A stretch of DNA of 64,000 nt from the NCBI GenBank assembly GCA_902729315.2, contig LR746275.1, positions 3,070,501-3,134,500 on the forward strand, read 5' to 3'. The DNA is from Spirodela intermedia. Taxonomy: Eukaryota; Streptophyta; Magnoliopsida; Alismatales; Araceae. Shown piece by piece: positions 11,381 through 22,969 of the stretch. The position numbers and the translations under genes were made by a program. Within the stretch, counting starts at the first letter, position 1. Each line of letters opens with the position of its first letter. The notes under the pieces were generated by a model that saw only the letters and a program-made list of their open reading frames with translations, did not search any database and was not told where the DNA came from.

Positions 11381-11760
11381 TGGGTCATTCCTATTGGACT
11401 TTCTTATATCACGACCCATCTAGTGGACCTTCATCTAGTGGTCATGGGCCAAACATGTCTCTAGAGTTTCGATATAGACTGCCATCATTAGTGAATGATT
11501 GAGATTTCTACCTTCTGCATGCTATCAAAGCTTGATTAGGGCTTCAAACCCCTCCTTGGTGCTTTGCAAGTTGATGCCGCCATGTCCTCCACCGCCATCT
11601 GCTGGAGCCATCGGCGTCGTGCTTCTTCTCGGCGAGGTTTTCCGCCTCCGCCGAGTATCCTTCCGGCAAGGTTTTCTACCTCTGCCCTGCGTCTTTTCGG
11701 CGAGATCTTTTACCTCCGCCAAGGATCTATTTGGCAAAGGTACTCCACCGGTTCTCCACC
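11379..11760 (+). mobile_element. Probable Copia LTR end plus leader, with a 34-bp tandem repeat
   Basis: Unit homology stops near 11380. A stretch starting TGTAATGGG ends TTCTGCA and is followed by TGCTATCAAAGC, close to the tRNA-Met primer-binding site TGGTATCAGAGC of plant Copia elements. This suggests a 3' LTR end and leader. From 11625 to 11760 four degenerate 34-bp repeats follow (11625, 11659, 11693, 11727), each with a CTTTTCGGCGAGG-like start and a CCTCCGCC-like middle. Open frames here are repeat-driven and not credible genes. No internal domain follows, so the element is truncated. Confidence 0.42.
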
Positions 11761-12290
11761 GGCCTTCCTGTGGCGGTCGAGCCGTTCATGCGGAGCCCTC
11801 TATGTAGGAGTGAAGATGACGAGAGCAGAAGAGCATACGCGTTTGCGAGGAAGGTCAGGATGATAGTTGGGACTGAAGCAGTCGTAGGACTTGCACTTCT
11901 TTAGAGAAAAAATTACAGCGACGAGATGTTCTGTCGTTGACGGCTTGGGAGCTCAGCGTGTGCTTCGTTCTGCTTGGCCTACTGAAGGCTCTGATGCCCC
12001 ATTATTTCTCTTGACCTCCGTACTTTCAGTCCCGCCACCACCTACCCGCACGCCAAGGCTATCACAAAAGTCTCCAGAGACTATGTAGAGCCAACGCCTT
12101 GTCCTCCCGGGCGTTCACCACGACTGCTATATTCAGTGCGAGGTAGTTTCCATCAATTGAAAGTCAACCACGTACGTATTTGATACGCCCGACTACCCCG
12201 GCCACAGCTCTTCTAGTACTATTCTTTCACTTACCCCCGTGCCGAATCGCAGCAATGGACGTCCCCATCGCCACTCAGAAGGTAAGGAAA
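11761..12290 (-). promoter_or_regulatory. Orphan promoter region of an LTP type II gene
   Basis: This stretch matches the upstream region of the type II LTP gene at about 38225-38720: GAGCCGTTCATG, then GCAGAAGAGCATACGC, then CAGTCGTAG and CTCCCGGGCGTTCACCACG. The coding sequence it should drive (to its left on the minus strand) is missing and is replaced by the Copia-like remnant. It is a leftover of a deleted LTP gene (unit E). Confidence 0.65.
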
Positions 12291-12540
12291 AGTTGATGTG
12301 ACATTATTATATTTGGTACTAGAGAGTAAAGAAAGAAAGATTCTGAATAGGTTAAAAAGACCAGAGAACAATATGGATAACAGCAATGCTAACTACAACA
12401 AAGGGCATCTGGGAGTCTATACCATCAACAAAACAAAGAAGCGGATATTTAGTCCAAACAAGTTGAACAACGGCCGTGGATGGTATTCTTATTCTTTCAG
12501 TCACCTGCAGCCAAAGTCATCCAGGCAAGTTAGGCGCAGG
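12291..12540. repeat. Downstream flank of LTPb, unit E
   Basis: The text TGATGTGACATTATTATATTTGGTA and the AGAGCAAAG-type sequence after it match 8650-8840, 26480-26700 and 40435-40640. This is the 3' side of LTPb. It is fused directly to the type II LTP upstream region, so the (CT)n block usually found between them is deleted in this unit. Confidence 0.6.
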
Positions 12541-12690
12541 TGAGCTGCCGCGAGGGTTCTATGAATCGTACGTAGGAGAAGGCTAAACTGAAGACACGTT
12601 GGTGGCCAGCCTACGAGTAGGCAAATGACCGTGGCCAGGACGAGCATGCGAACCCCATTGGTGGTCATGCCTTAACCTCTATTTCCATGT
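12541..12690 (-). pseudogene. LTPb pseudogene, unit E: signal peptide kept, mature domain deleted
   Basis: A minus-strand ATG at 12668 starts a clear signal peptide (MTTNGVRMLVLATVICLLV). The sequence then passes into the region that in the longest copy lies at and beyond the end of exon 1 (the CGCGGCAGCTCACCTGC region). The whole eight-cysteine domain is absent. The start context (GGTTAAGGCATG) equals that of the copy with its ATG at 41093. No functional product. Confidence 0.65.
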
Positions 12691-13460
12691 CTCACAACGG
12701 TCTAACATATCCTATTTTGCTATCCCCACTGATTTGATTAAAACCCGAAACACGGGAAAAAAGACAATCCCCGGGTCAGAGCCTCTTCCCAGCTCAAGAC
12801 TCAGCTCATGCCCGTATTTGGTCAAAGATGTTCTTTCAGGCTTCAGATCGTACTCGATTTTTTTTTCCGCCTTATCATTAAATACATGGGAGAGACGAAA
12901 GATACAAGGCAGAGATATTTTCATGTCCTGAACATCATTAAGAATGCCAACAGTCGTCTTCGGCAAACCTTCATTCCTGTGGCCAGTACGTAACGAAATG
13001 CTGCTAGAACCCAGAGGAATTGAAGAGAAATATTTAAGAGAAGATGGGACCGGAATATCAAGTAGATAAGGAGAAGTGGTAGCTCCCCATCATGGGTACG
13101 AGAGAACCTAGAGAGCCGTGGTGAACCTATATACATGACAAGACGCCAGAAGCTAGGATACATGTGTGGAGGGTAGGACGAAATAAGCTCAACAAAGTCA
13201 AGAAAACTCAGGTAAACAAATGTTTCTATCACTGAGCATGTTTATATTGACGAATTATATCAACTTGAAGACACGACTAGAACATAAAATGATGAGATTG
13301 AGACCTTGAAAGAGAACCAAAGTTGGGAGATAGAGTCAAAACAAGTAAAATAAGGTTTATATCAAAAAGGTAGATATGCAAATTTAAATCCGGTCCACAT
13401 TGATTTCTTGAGGGATAAAACCCTGTTTGGTTTCTCGAGGATTTTTAACAACTGATCAAA
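12691..13460. repeat. LTPb upstream block, unit E
   Basis: This block matches 9215-9510, 27025-27330 and 41100-41720: CTCAAGACTCAGCTCATG, TGCTTCAGATCGTACTCG-like text, CATGGGTACGAGAGAACCTAGAGAGCC and GATTGAGACCTTGAAAG. It is the intergenic segment that elsewhere separates LTPb from the nardilysin promoter. Homology fades near 13460, and no nardilysin exon 1 follows here. Confidence 0.6.
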
Positions 13461-16400
13461 TGATACGTAATTCTGTCCATTAGGAACATCACTTTAATTC
13501 ATGTTTTGCTAGCATCGGCAGCCAGCACAGGAAGCAAATTTTGTGGAAAATAGTTTTCCGCGTGGAAATGGGATAAAAAACACGTCCACAGATCCAAAAT
13601 TGATGACCACCCTCTTCACCTCATCAAAGTGACGATTGCAGAGTTTGTTGTTCCTCAAGATTCAAGCCTCTTCCTGTAGATAAATAAAGAGAGAATGTCC
13701 GCGATACTTGACAGTAAATTAGACTTTGTCATCACGGAGATGATGCAGAAGAGATTAAAAATTTGTGGTGGATAGAATAAAAAAGTTACCTCAGCTGTTG
13801 TATTTTGGTTGGGATACTGTACCACCCACTACATGAAAAATCCAAAGCGGCAGCTCGGCGAATACAAATCTATGTCAAACGAACTTTCGACTTTGATAGC
13901 TGGTTATTGTGACCGTTCGGCAGATCGTGACACAAAACCAAGCACGGGTTATGTGTCCAGCCTCAGCTATGGAGCTGCTTCCTGATTCGGTAACAGGCTA
14001 CCGACAGTATCACCATCAGCAACATAGGCGGGGTTTAGACTGGCACCAAGGCACACTCAGAAAGCATTTAGTTGACCGACGCTGATAATGCGTCTACGAC
14101 TGATTTAGTTACCCGACACTGATGCATTGTGATAAGTAAGCTATACTATTCCTAGAAAGTCGACTCCATGGAAGAATTTAATGCCCGGAAGTTCTTTTTG
14201 CTTCCTCTTTACGAAATAAGTTATACTAGAGACAGATATAGATGAATAAATCAATACTACAAAACAAGAAATGGCGGACACATAAACAGTACAGAAATAA
14301 AGCGTACAAGCGTTTTGATGGTACTAGGAAATGAAAAGTTGGATTCGTAAAACTAATTGATTACCGATGGCTCGAATACAAGATGCTGTCACAGAATCTA
14401 GAAAAAAAACGTTGGCTGGCAGGGTCAGCATCAGGAGAATAACGTACGTTGACTCATCCAAGAACAACAGACCCACAAGAAGATCGCTGATGCCCGTTGA
14501 ATCACCAGTGGGTCTGTATACTACATGAGTTGCCTTCGGGGGGTTGTGAGTATGCCCAAAAAGTTTTGACGTTTGAGATCCGATCTTATTTTATATTTGA
14601 AAATTTCATTTGGAAAGAATTGTGTTTCCACTTAATGAAGGAATGTCCATGGTGCAGATGCACCCAGCTCTGTGTGACTAGAGTTAAACTCCTACCATAC
14701 GAAGAAAGTGAGTGTTATGGAAAGAATTCTTCCATTCCAACAGTTTTCTACATCCGATGTTAATGGTTGAGATATTTTTCTAAATTTCCAGAAACGATAT
14801 CCCTCTCAGATTTGCTGTGTAAACGAATTTCAGCAGCGAAGGGAAGCACTGTTTCAACATTGCCGTTCTGCATGCACTCTGCAATGATTTTACGAACTAT
14901 GATATTCATATCTTAACAACAAAGAGCCGGAGCATCCATGAATTGGAGAGGAAAAGTCCATCTTTATGAACACCCATCAATCCCAGACTTCCTTTCTAAT
15001 CTCCTCTCTTTAATTAGCCTGAATATTCTAAAATCTTATTCGCACTGCATTTCGTCCAACCGATGGCAAGTTCCCAATATGTCCACCATCGTATCACCCC
15101 AGAAGAACGGGCGCTGCTGCAAGCTCATCCGACAAGCTTGATCTCCAGTGGTGTATATTAAATCTTTCTTTTGGGATCTACAAACAGCTTGAAGAGCAAA
15201 GTTTACATGACAGTGAAGTCTTTAATAGAGCATGGATTTGCGTTGCCATCAATCAAGGGAAATGCTGGAGAGGAACACGCCCCGGGATTGTCTCCTTTGT
15301 TCCACCGTATAAATATATATTGCTGAAATAAATGTTTACGATAGATAACGCTTGGGCTAGTTGAGAGCCCGCATCATCCTTTGCTAAAACCAGATTTCTG
15401 ACAAAGGATATTATTAAAATGACGAATCACATCTCATACGTAACAGTTACAATGTAATAATTGTAACATTGGCGATAATAATCTAAAGTTCCTTCCAGGT
15501 GAAATAATTTAATGGAATTCTTTATCCCCCTTCAATTGAAGAAACCGACAAATCATTTCTGGAGTCATCGACTACGATTTCAGAACAACTACGATATCAG
15601 AAGAGACCATCTCCGTGGACTGCACGCGCTCTCAAGTCAGGAAGGATGGTTGCTTGCATGCTTGATATGTTGAACCATCGCTGGCGAGCACACCTGCTCG
15701 CTCCCCACTGCAACAGGTAAAAGCATTAAGCTCACACAAATGATTACTTTTTTAATTGACATTTCTTCAAATAGTCTATACCTTGAATGTAACGAAGTTA
15801 ATCAGGCTTAACTTTTTATATATTTGTCAATGTTGAATAAGTATTATCAGCTTCAAATAGTTTATATTTTACCGATGAGAATTGAACGCCAAAAGTAGTT
15901 TAAATTATGTTAATTTATCATTAGCTTGGAAGGCAAGTCATCAAAAATTACAGCTCATACAGACATCAGAAACTCAGAGAGAAACTCAGTGATTGTCTAT
16001 TAAAGTGATCAAAAATTAAAGTGAAGGTACCCCCTAAGTCAAAGTCAGATATCTTGTGGTTCATCTCGCTGTTCAGAAGGAAACTTATGGCCTTAAGATG
16101 TCCGTATGGTAAGACTTGGTCAACCCATTTTAAGGAGAGGTCAGTCCTAACCTCATCTCCCTTTTTAAGCCTTATCTTAGAGACTGTTTTGGGCAAGAAA
16201 ACAGTCATGCCTTGTTTTAAAAGGGGGTATTAAGAGGGGGTACGGAGAGAGAAATTAAAAGAAAAAATCAACGGCACAGGAAACCCTTTTCTCTCCAGCT
16301 GCTTCTCCCCTCTCATCTGGTTGCTGTGATGAGAGATTCATGAACTCTAATTATCTATGTATTTTATTCCTCATTAAAATTAGATATTCTCTGTTCGGTG

Positions 16401-17812
16401 GTCTTGAGGTATATTCACCCTCTTTAGACCACATTAAATTCGTGGTGACCTTATTACAACAAATTTACTCTTCTCCATATCATTTATTTCTTGTGGTCAT
16501 TTTCTAATCATGCTCCCTTCTTTCCGCAATGTTATTAGGCACCATTAAAGGCTCATTAAGCCCTAAATCTGATCTCATTCCCTAATAATGTATGAAGATG
16601 ACCGTCATCCTTGGAGTAATTGTACAGTTAGAAAAACTCGAGTTATTCCTTCAGTTATCTGCATACATCTACCGACTCTATCTATGAAGCCCTTTCTCCC
16701 ACGTATGTATACATAGGAGATCCATAGGGGAATGAACGAACTGCGATGGGATACTTAAACAACGGCGGCGAGGTTGAATGACCGAAGAAGAAGAAATTCA
16801 TACTCTTGTTGAGCGCGTACTCGTAGACGAGTAGCTTCTCTCCTCCTTGAATGCTGCAACGTAAGAGTCTTACAAGATTCGTGTTAAAGCTTGGTAATTA
16901 GATAAATAACAGTCTTGAAATCTTTCAGCCTTGCCCTAATTGTTCAGATGATGGCCTCTTAATGTCCTTTTCCCGTACGTCGGTCAATTTCCCCTTAAAA
17001 TGGTAAATCAATACAAAAGATAATAAGTGCCACCTGGCATGAATTTAGAAGTCGTCACTGAGAAACGAAGACTATATAGGAGGTTTTGATGATTGCTTCG
17101 TCATCATGCAAATATAGGCTATACGTTATGGATCATCTTGGAATTGTCGTTGTCATCTTCTGGACCACGTCGAAACCCTCACTCTCCGAGCTTGTTCTCG
17201 TTGGAGAAGATGTTTCTCGCTTCAAATGTACTCCAAAAGCTGCGATGGTAAATCTTGGGAGCCGTCTCATCTTCGCCTTCGCCAACGTCAACAAATCTGT
17301 ACGTGACGACTCCTCCGTCCATGCATATTCACAAAACAAAGGCTCGTCCCCACTCTCTTGCGGAGTTCCTGTCAATAAACAACGATCATGATTAGCCGGT
17401 CATTGATTCTCAGCCAGCATCAAGATGTCACCGTTACGTATTCCCATACAGAAGCAACAGCAAAACGGTGGTTACTGCATCCTAAAGTAGGAAGGCGATT
17501 GAAGGGATATAACCAAGCTGAGAAATTCACCATCTTGGAAGTTGATTGAAGAATTTTTACGGCCAGCTCACCAGGAAAGATGACCGCACGTGAATCGGAA
17601 AAGATATCGGTCCATGGTGTATCGCTTATGCTTTGGACTGGGGTTTTCCTCGCTATCACATTTGGTTGGATGGCGTGATAGGGTTCCTGTAAACTATGTT
17701 TCGAAGAATATAAGGCGGGTGCGAAAGGGGCAAACTAATCCCCATCTTCGTCGAGCATTCACTGCACCCTCGTCGCCGCAAGGAGTCATCATGCAGCAAG
17801 ACGCCGAGATTC
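13461..17812. other. Unrecognised 4.35-kb stretch
   Basis: No match to the array units and no recognisable gene family was found on either strand. Short open frames exist, for example on the minus strand at 15966-16208 and 17133-17375 and on the plus strand at 17086-17391, but none shows known motifs, a signal peptide or clear splice partners. It may be older transposon sequence or non-coding DNA brought in with the Copia element to its right. Confidence 0.4.
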
Positions 17813-18023
17813 TGTAGAAGAATCGTGGAGAAAAATTGCACAGAATGGAATTGAAATCAAGAATATCTCTGCAACACGCCTACAGATTAACGAGTTCCTG
17901 TTTATACTCACCCAATTGTAACTTTACCAAACAGAAGGCCCCGGTTCGTCTTATCACCGTCGCCACGCTTGCTTTCATCTCAGTCGTTATAATGTGCGAG
18001 ATGGACGGCCAAGTTTAAAACGC
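17813..18023 (-). repeat. 3' LTR of the Copia element, truncated at its start
   Basis: This is a direct copy of 19660-19870. Its outer end CTTCTACA is intact. Its inner end is joined to the RNase H reading frame (KHIK..), so about five LTR bases and the polypurine tract are missing. Confidence 0.75.
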
Positions 18024-18024
18024 A

Positions 18025-18409
18025 CCTTGATGTGCTTTGGCCGGCTGTGAAATGCTGGATTATTGACCAATTCTATAGCCGATTTGTTGTCAACGTAAAT
18101 TTTAACTGGCTTGAGTTCATCTCCGGTCAGCTCACTGATCAGATCACTCAGTCAGAGTCCCTGGCATACAGCCTGTATGAGGGTCACATACTCTGCCTCA
18201 CACGATGATAATGCAACTATACGTTGCTTCTGTGATGACCATGTCACGACATTGCCACCCGAAAAGAAGAGAACACCAGATGTGCTCTTTCCGTCCATAA
18301 GGTCTCCGGCATAATCGTTGTCACTATATCCTTCAAGACAAAAGAATTTCCCTTTCTTATAAGTCAAATCGATGTGATATGTGAGATTTCCTTCCTGTCC
18401 ACGCTTCAT
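18025..18409 (-). pseudogene. Copia RNase H remnant
   Basis: This is a C-terminal Copia RNase H: GYSDNDYAGDLMDGKSTSG, then WSSQKQRIVALSSCEAEYV, a stop after CQGL, then KIYVDNKSAIELVNNPAFH and RPKHIK running into the LTR. It follows the end of integrase directly; the reverse transcriptase that normally lies between them is deleted. Confidence 0.85.
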
Positions 18410-18449
18410 AGGGAGTCATCCCCTCCGGGCACCTAGTGGGAGCCCGATT

Positions 18450-19170
18450 GAGCAGATATGCTACTGTGTTCACTGCCTCTCCCTAAAATTCTCGAGGCAT
18501 TGACTTGTGCTTCAAAATGGCTCTCACCATCTCCACAATCGTACGATTTCTCATTTCAATCACTCCGTTTTGCTGAGGAGAATAGGGGGCGGTCGGCTGC
18601 CTCCTGATGCCATTTCCTTCACAGAAAGCTCAAAATTCAATAGAATTGAATTCCCCCCCCCCCCCCTTGATCAGTCCTCAGACAGGCAATTTTTAACGAT
18701 TTTTCAGCCTCAGCTATTAGCTTAAATTCTTTGAATGCTTCAACTGCATCCGACTTCAGCTTCAACATCTTCACCCACATTAATCTGGAGAAATGATCAA
18801 CAAGCAATAGAAAGTACTTACTTCTGTCGAGAGTTGTTGGTTCTATTGGCCCACATAGATCCCCATGGATCAATTCTAGAGCACTCAAGGCTCTGAATGA
18901 GGAGAATTTGAGAAAAGACACTCTGGTCTATTTTGAGATAACACAATCTCCACATAGATCACCAATTTTGTCCATCGTGGGCAAGCCTTGAACCATACCC
19001 TGAGAAGATAACAGACGTAAAGAGGCAAAATTCAGATGTCCATACCTGTGATATCATTTTCACGTTGTTTCTTCATTGGCTTTTAGACACCTCTCCACAA
19101 TATTTAACTTGAGTAGATAAAGCCTGCTGGAGCTTCTTTGTACTCTAGTTAGTAATTTCCCTTGTGGATC
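18450..19170 (-). pseudogene. Copia pre-integrase and integrase remnant
   Basis: The minus strand encodes YLLKL, then RYGHLNFASLRLL, MVQGLPTMDKI and a CGDC pair (zinc-binding GAG-pre-integrase type). The integrase core follows with HGDLCGPIEPTTLDRSKYFL, LVDHFSRLMWVKML and TDQGGGG. A poly-C/poly-G run (18653-18666) breaks the frame before YSPQQNGVIEMRN and PTRCPEGMTPYEAW. Several stops make it inactive. The first catalytic Asp sits in HGDLCGP and the second in TDQGG. Confidence 0.8.
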
Positions 19171-19178
19171 ATAGATTG

Positions 19179-19610
19179 TCAACAGTCCATTGTGCCGAAG
19201 AAATCCAAGATTACCTCATCGTCATCCATGGAAAGATTTTCCAGATCTCTCTGCAGAGCTTGAACTCTACCATTGAGCAAACGTGACACTCCTCCGCCTT
19301 TGACCTTGAGTAATTGCCACGTTTCTCGTGCAAACTTTTCGACTTCCAATTCCCGCGTGATTTTATCCGAAATCGTGCTGAAGATAATCGACATCACCTG
19401 ACGATCTTTCTTCCTCGGTGCATTCTCTATCTCCGCTACATCCCAGAGCTCAAGTCCTTCAAGATGCAGCCGCATCCGCGTCGCCCACACCTGGTAGTTC
19501 GACCTTGTGAGAATCAGAAACGTTCCAATGTGCATCTGCTGACTTGAGCCTCTCAGTCCTGCCATAACGACAAGATCATGTGAAGACGTCTCCCCTCGCT
19601 TTGGTGGCAT
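19179..19610 (-). pseudogene. Copia gag remnant
   Basis: A 143-codon open frame starts about 50 bases inside the 5' LTR. It shows the Copia gag pattern: NYQVWATRMRLHLEGLELW near residues 38-56, a DRQVMSIIFSTISDKI segment, and ARETWQLLKVKGGG. The family's polyprotein is more than 1000 residues long. Here gag ends at a stop after VILDFFGTMDC, and the next recognisable segment is already the pre-integrase domain, so the C-terminal zinc knuckle and the protease are deleted. Confidence 0.8.
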
Positions 19611-19659
19611 CTTTCGTCAAGGAAACAAGCCCTAGATCAGCACCTGCTCTGATACCAAA

Positions 19660-19875
19660 TGTAGAAGAATTGTGAAGAAAAATTGCACATAATGGAATTG
19701 AAATCAAGAAAATATCTGCAACACGCCTGCAGATTAGCGAGTTCCTTTGTATACTCGCCCAATTATAACTTTACCAAACAAAAGGCCCCGATTTGTCTTA
19801 TCACCATCGCCACGCTGGCTTTTATCTCAGCCGTTCTAACGTACAAGATGGACGGCCAAGTTTAAAACGCGAACA
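19660..19875 (-). repeat. 5' LTR of the Copia element
   Basis: The LTR is about 216 bp, TGT...ACA on the minus strand, with the primer-binding site immediately inside. It differs from the other LTR by scattered substitutions only. Confidence 0.75.
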
Positions 19876-20825
19876 GAGTCAGAGTTTGTCAGGGTGGAGA
19901 AAGAGTGAAAGCTTGGGAAATCGCAGGAAGATTGATCCAACAGATTCCTCTTGTCTCTGGGCTTCTCTGCTCAAAACCTTATAGGCACTCTCAGCGTTAT
20001 CTGCCGTTTCTACAGAGGGGTGTTGGTTTAATCAGGCTTCTCTCACAATCTTCTTATTCGACGGCGCGCCAACATCACGGACCAATAACCCAGGAGATTA
20101 TCAACATGGATTGGGTTACTTGCCTGTCGGCACCTATCGTGAACCTGGTAACAGTTTGGTACTGGTGTAGATGAAATAGGCCTCCTCTTCATTGGGTTCA
20201 GTGAAAAGACTGAGATTGAGATAAAAAACATAAAGAGAAAAACAGCAGATTCGCTCCGCTGCTCCAAATTTCTCTCCTTTTGCTAGACGAAAAGCCAACC
20301 ACCATCAGCATAGAGGCTGAAGGTCCCTGGGCTTGGATCTCCTGAGCTCGGAAGGAGATAAACACTCGGTTGAGCTTGCCATTTCCACCATGCTTTATCC
20401 CCGGGATCGATTCAACTCTCGGGGTGGTCGAAGCTCCGCCACACGACTTGACCGGACTCCCCCACTCTCAGTCGATACTGTCGGAATCCGGCCATTTCTT
20501 CCACGGGACAAAAACGAAGGTGCCACTACCATCGAGAATCACCAGACTTCCATCGATGTCTCCGGCGAGAACGCCAGCACTATTCGTATCGTGAGGGGCT
20601 CGCCATGGTTGACCGCCCACACCACGGTCTGTCCATGATCGTCTAGTATGTACCATACGCCGACGTAGCATTTGCCGTAGTCCAAGGGGATGAACAAAAC
20701 CCCTTCGAAGAGGTCGACTGCAGACACCAGGGTCTCCCCGTCTCCGATGGAATCACCCAGCAGGCACAAGAACGCCATTGCACCGTGGGGAGGATGGCAC
20801 CTGCTTGAACCACCCTCTTCCCACT
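19876..20825. other. Unrecognised stretch right of the Copia element
   Basis: No array homology and no recognised gene. The minus strand carries a 96-codon open frame at 20829-20539 (..VDLFEGVLFIPLDYGKCYVGVWYILDDHGQTVVW..) whose composition looks protein-like. It continues in other frames to about 20330 (..SGTFVFVPWKKWPDSDS), suggesting a broken gene fragment of unknown family. It ends exactly where array homology resumes. Confidence 0.35.
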
Positions 20826-22740
20826 CCAATAATCAATTAACACCATCCTTTATTGTGTGCACATTCGTCCAAGACATACGGTCTCCTTTTGAGAGGAATG
20901 TAAAATAAGCAGGGGTTATTGTTTTCTTAATTGAGAGTAAAGTAGTGTGATGTTTGTGGCAACGATATTTATGAATAGTATTAGATTTTCTTAAGGTTGA
21001 GTCTTCTTCCACGGCTTCGTTCTATTTTATTATATCTCATTATCAATGCTGAGATGATCCGTATTTTTCAGAACATATGCTTTTCATGGGCAGTTATAAA
21101 TATCCAGACGAAAATGAGGCTTGTTTCTTCTGCTTGATATCTGAGCATTTCACTTAGATTTGGCGTTCTAAGATGATTTGCCCATTTAACGTTTCTTTGT
21201 GATTGATTGAATCAAGTAGGCCTCCAGTTTATATTTCTTCAGGATGTCAAACAGATGAATTTTTTTTACCAGAATCAGTTCTTTACTTTCAAAGAAGAAG
21301 GAGATTCACAATTCTGATGTCCAATCTGGTAGCTAATACGTACCAGAGTGTATTTGTTGTGGGTCTTACTCTGGCCACTTTTTGTTAGTAAACATCAAAT
21401 ATCTCTGAATTTCCAAATCTTCTGATCCCTAACGTTTTTCTCGGACCTAGCCTACGACAATCTGTTGGATATCACATGATTTAGGACTCATGCCATGATG
21501 ATGTTAGGATTTGTATGGCTTTAAACAGAATTTAACCCTGTCATTAAGAGCAGAGGTTATCATCCTTCCAAAGGCAGTTTTTTGGCCAATTCCTTCCACC
21601 ATATCTCTGGTTTACTGGATATCCTTCCGTACCTTTTAACTGATACTAATATTACCAGTCTAAAGGTCTCAAATGTTACTTTTCCTAGCGTAGTTTTATT
21701 TTACTTCTCTCAGCCAGATCGCCCTCCTTATTTCTCGAATTCCCGAATCATTTTCATTAAAAAGGACAAGTTTAGATCTCTAGTGTTGTCGTCATGTCTT
21801 CCATTCTGTGTTTACATACTCTTATCTAATTAATATATCGCTATAGGTCAAAAAGGGATATACTAGATAACTTGCTGGTCGTATTCCACTGTTTTAGCCA
21901 TCCTGAAAATGAAAAGATTATTCTCCACTTTCAAACTGTTGCACAAGTTTACCTGTCTAGATACGTTGTGAAGAAAGATAAGAGAACGAAAATCCTTCTC
22001 CATCAAAACACTTCTTCGAGTTCAAGCCCCTCATCTCACAGTTTACGCAGTCTATCTTAAGACCAATAGATTCTTCCTCAATCTTTGACATCATTCAGTC
22101 TCAGAGATCCTTCTCTGCAGATAACACCAAAAGAGTGCTACCAGCATGTCGTTTGTGTTGTGTCCCATGCAGTTATGATTCAAATCCCTTAATCCAACTC
22201 AGGTTCTGTACTCTCATGTTATTCTACCTGAAATTCACCATGAAAAAGAATTTATTTTTTTACCCATTTTCAAGACGAAAGTTTAATATCTACTACCACA
22301 TCTCTAGCATTCAGGAGACGCTTCAGGATATTAGAGATGCTTTGATGTCAGTACGCACCTAATGCCAGACTCTGGATCCTCTATTACACTCGTTTTTCAT
22401 TAATTACTACTGTCCACCTCCATCCATCTTCCATTTTTGCGGAGTCAATCTTGGAGAAAAAGGCGGTTTTAATTTTCTGGGTTGGACTGTCTGTGCTTCA
22501 TTTTGTCTTTATGTCTATATATCCTTTTCTAGTTAATATCATGCCGTCCTCGATGAATGACTAGGGTCATGGTAAAGGAAATATGAGCTTCATGCCTTAA
22601 GATCCTTTGCTGCTGACTAGGAGTTTATGAAAGCGGAGGGGCAATAAATCGAAAGATTAGAAAGCATTTAATCCATCACATTCTCTACATTGCACCGAAG
22701 GGAGCAGTTCCACCTTTCGGCATCCTATGCTTTCTCAAAA
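20826..22740 (+). pseudogene. Nardilysin 5' fragment, copy X (intron 2 end, exon 3, intron 3)
   Basis: Homology to the intact gene starts abruptly at about 20826 (ATTAACACCATCCTTT, late intron 2). Exon 3 (21072-21118) keeps its AG acceptor and reads EHMLFMGSYKYPDENE, but the donor GT is GC. Intron 3 follows to about 22740. Exon 4 is absent, the text passing straight to the LTP 3' flank. Copy B ends at an earlier point of intron 2 (about 11380), so B and X could be halves of one unit split by about 9.4 kb of other sequence. Confidence 0.85.
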
Positions 22741-22969
22741 TCCAGCTCGATTTCATGGCGAATAATAGTATAATATTTCATGGATAAAGGGACAACCAGT
22801 CGCCTACTTTGTCAAGCAACATAATGTAGAAACATCCAGCCCACAGTAATTGGACAGTGGTGGTCTAAAGAGTGACCACGCCAACGCCCATTTTTATTCT
22901 CTCGAAGTTTATTAGCCTGGGGTATCAGTTGTCGGAGAAGCCTCATCTCCAGCCAGACTTTAAGGAATT

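Larger units (their letters stand above)
17813..19875 (-). mobile_element. Deleted Copia LTR retrotransposon (no reverse transcriptase)
   Basis: Two near-identical direct repeats, 17813-18023 and 19660-19875, are the LTRs; on the minus strand the 5' LTR starts TGTTCGCG and ends CTTCTACA. Directly inside the 5' LTR lies the primer-binding site TGGTATCAGAGC (minus strand, 19657-19646), which pairs with initiator tRNA-Met. The internal order on the minus strand is gag (19610-19179), GAG-pre-integrase (about 19170-18930), integrase (about 18921-18450) and RNase H (about 18409-18025). The IN-RNase H order with IN first is Copia-type. Protease, reverse transcriptase, the end of RNase H and the polypurine tract are deleted. 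The 3' LTR starts about five bases in, fused to RNase H. Flanks GATTC and GAGTC could be a diverged target duplication. Confidence 0.88.

Noticed and set aside
11499-11863. Overlapping plus- and minus-strand frames of about 70-102 codons
   Set aside because: They are created by the 34-bp repeat and the orphan promoter region; no motif.
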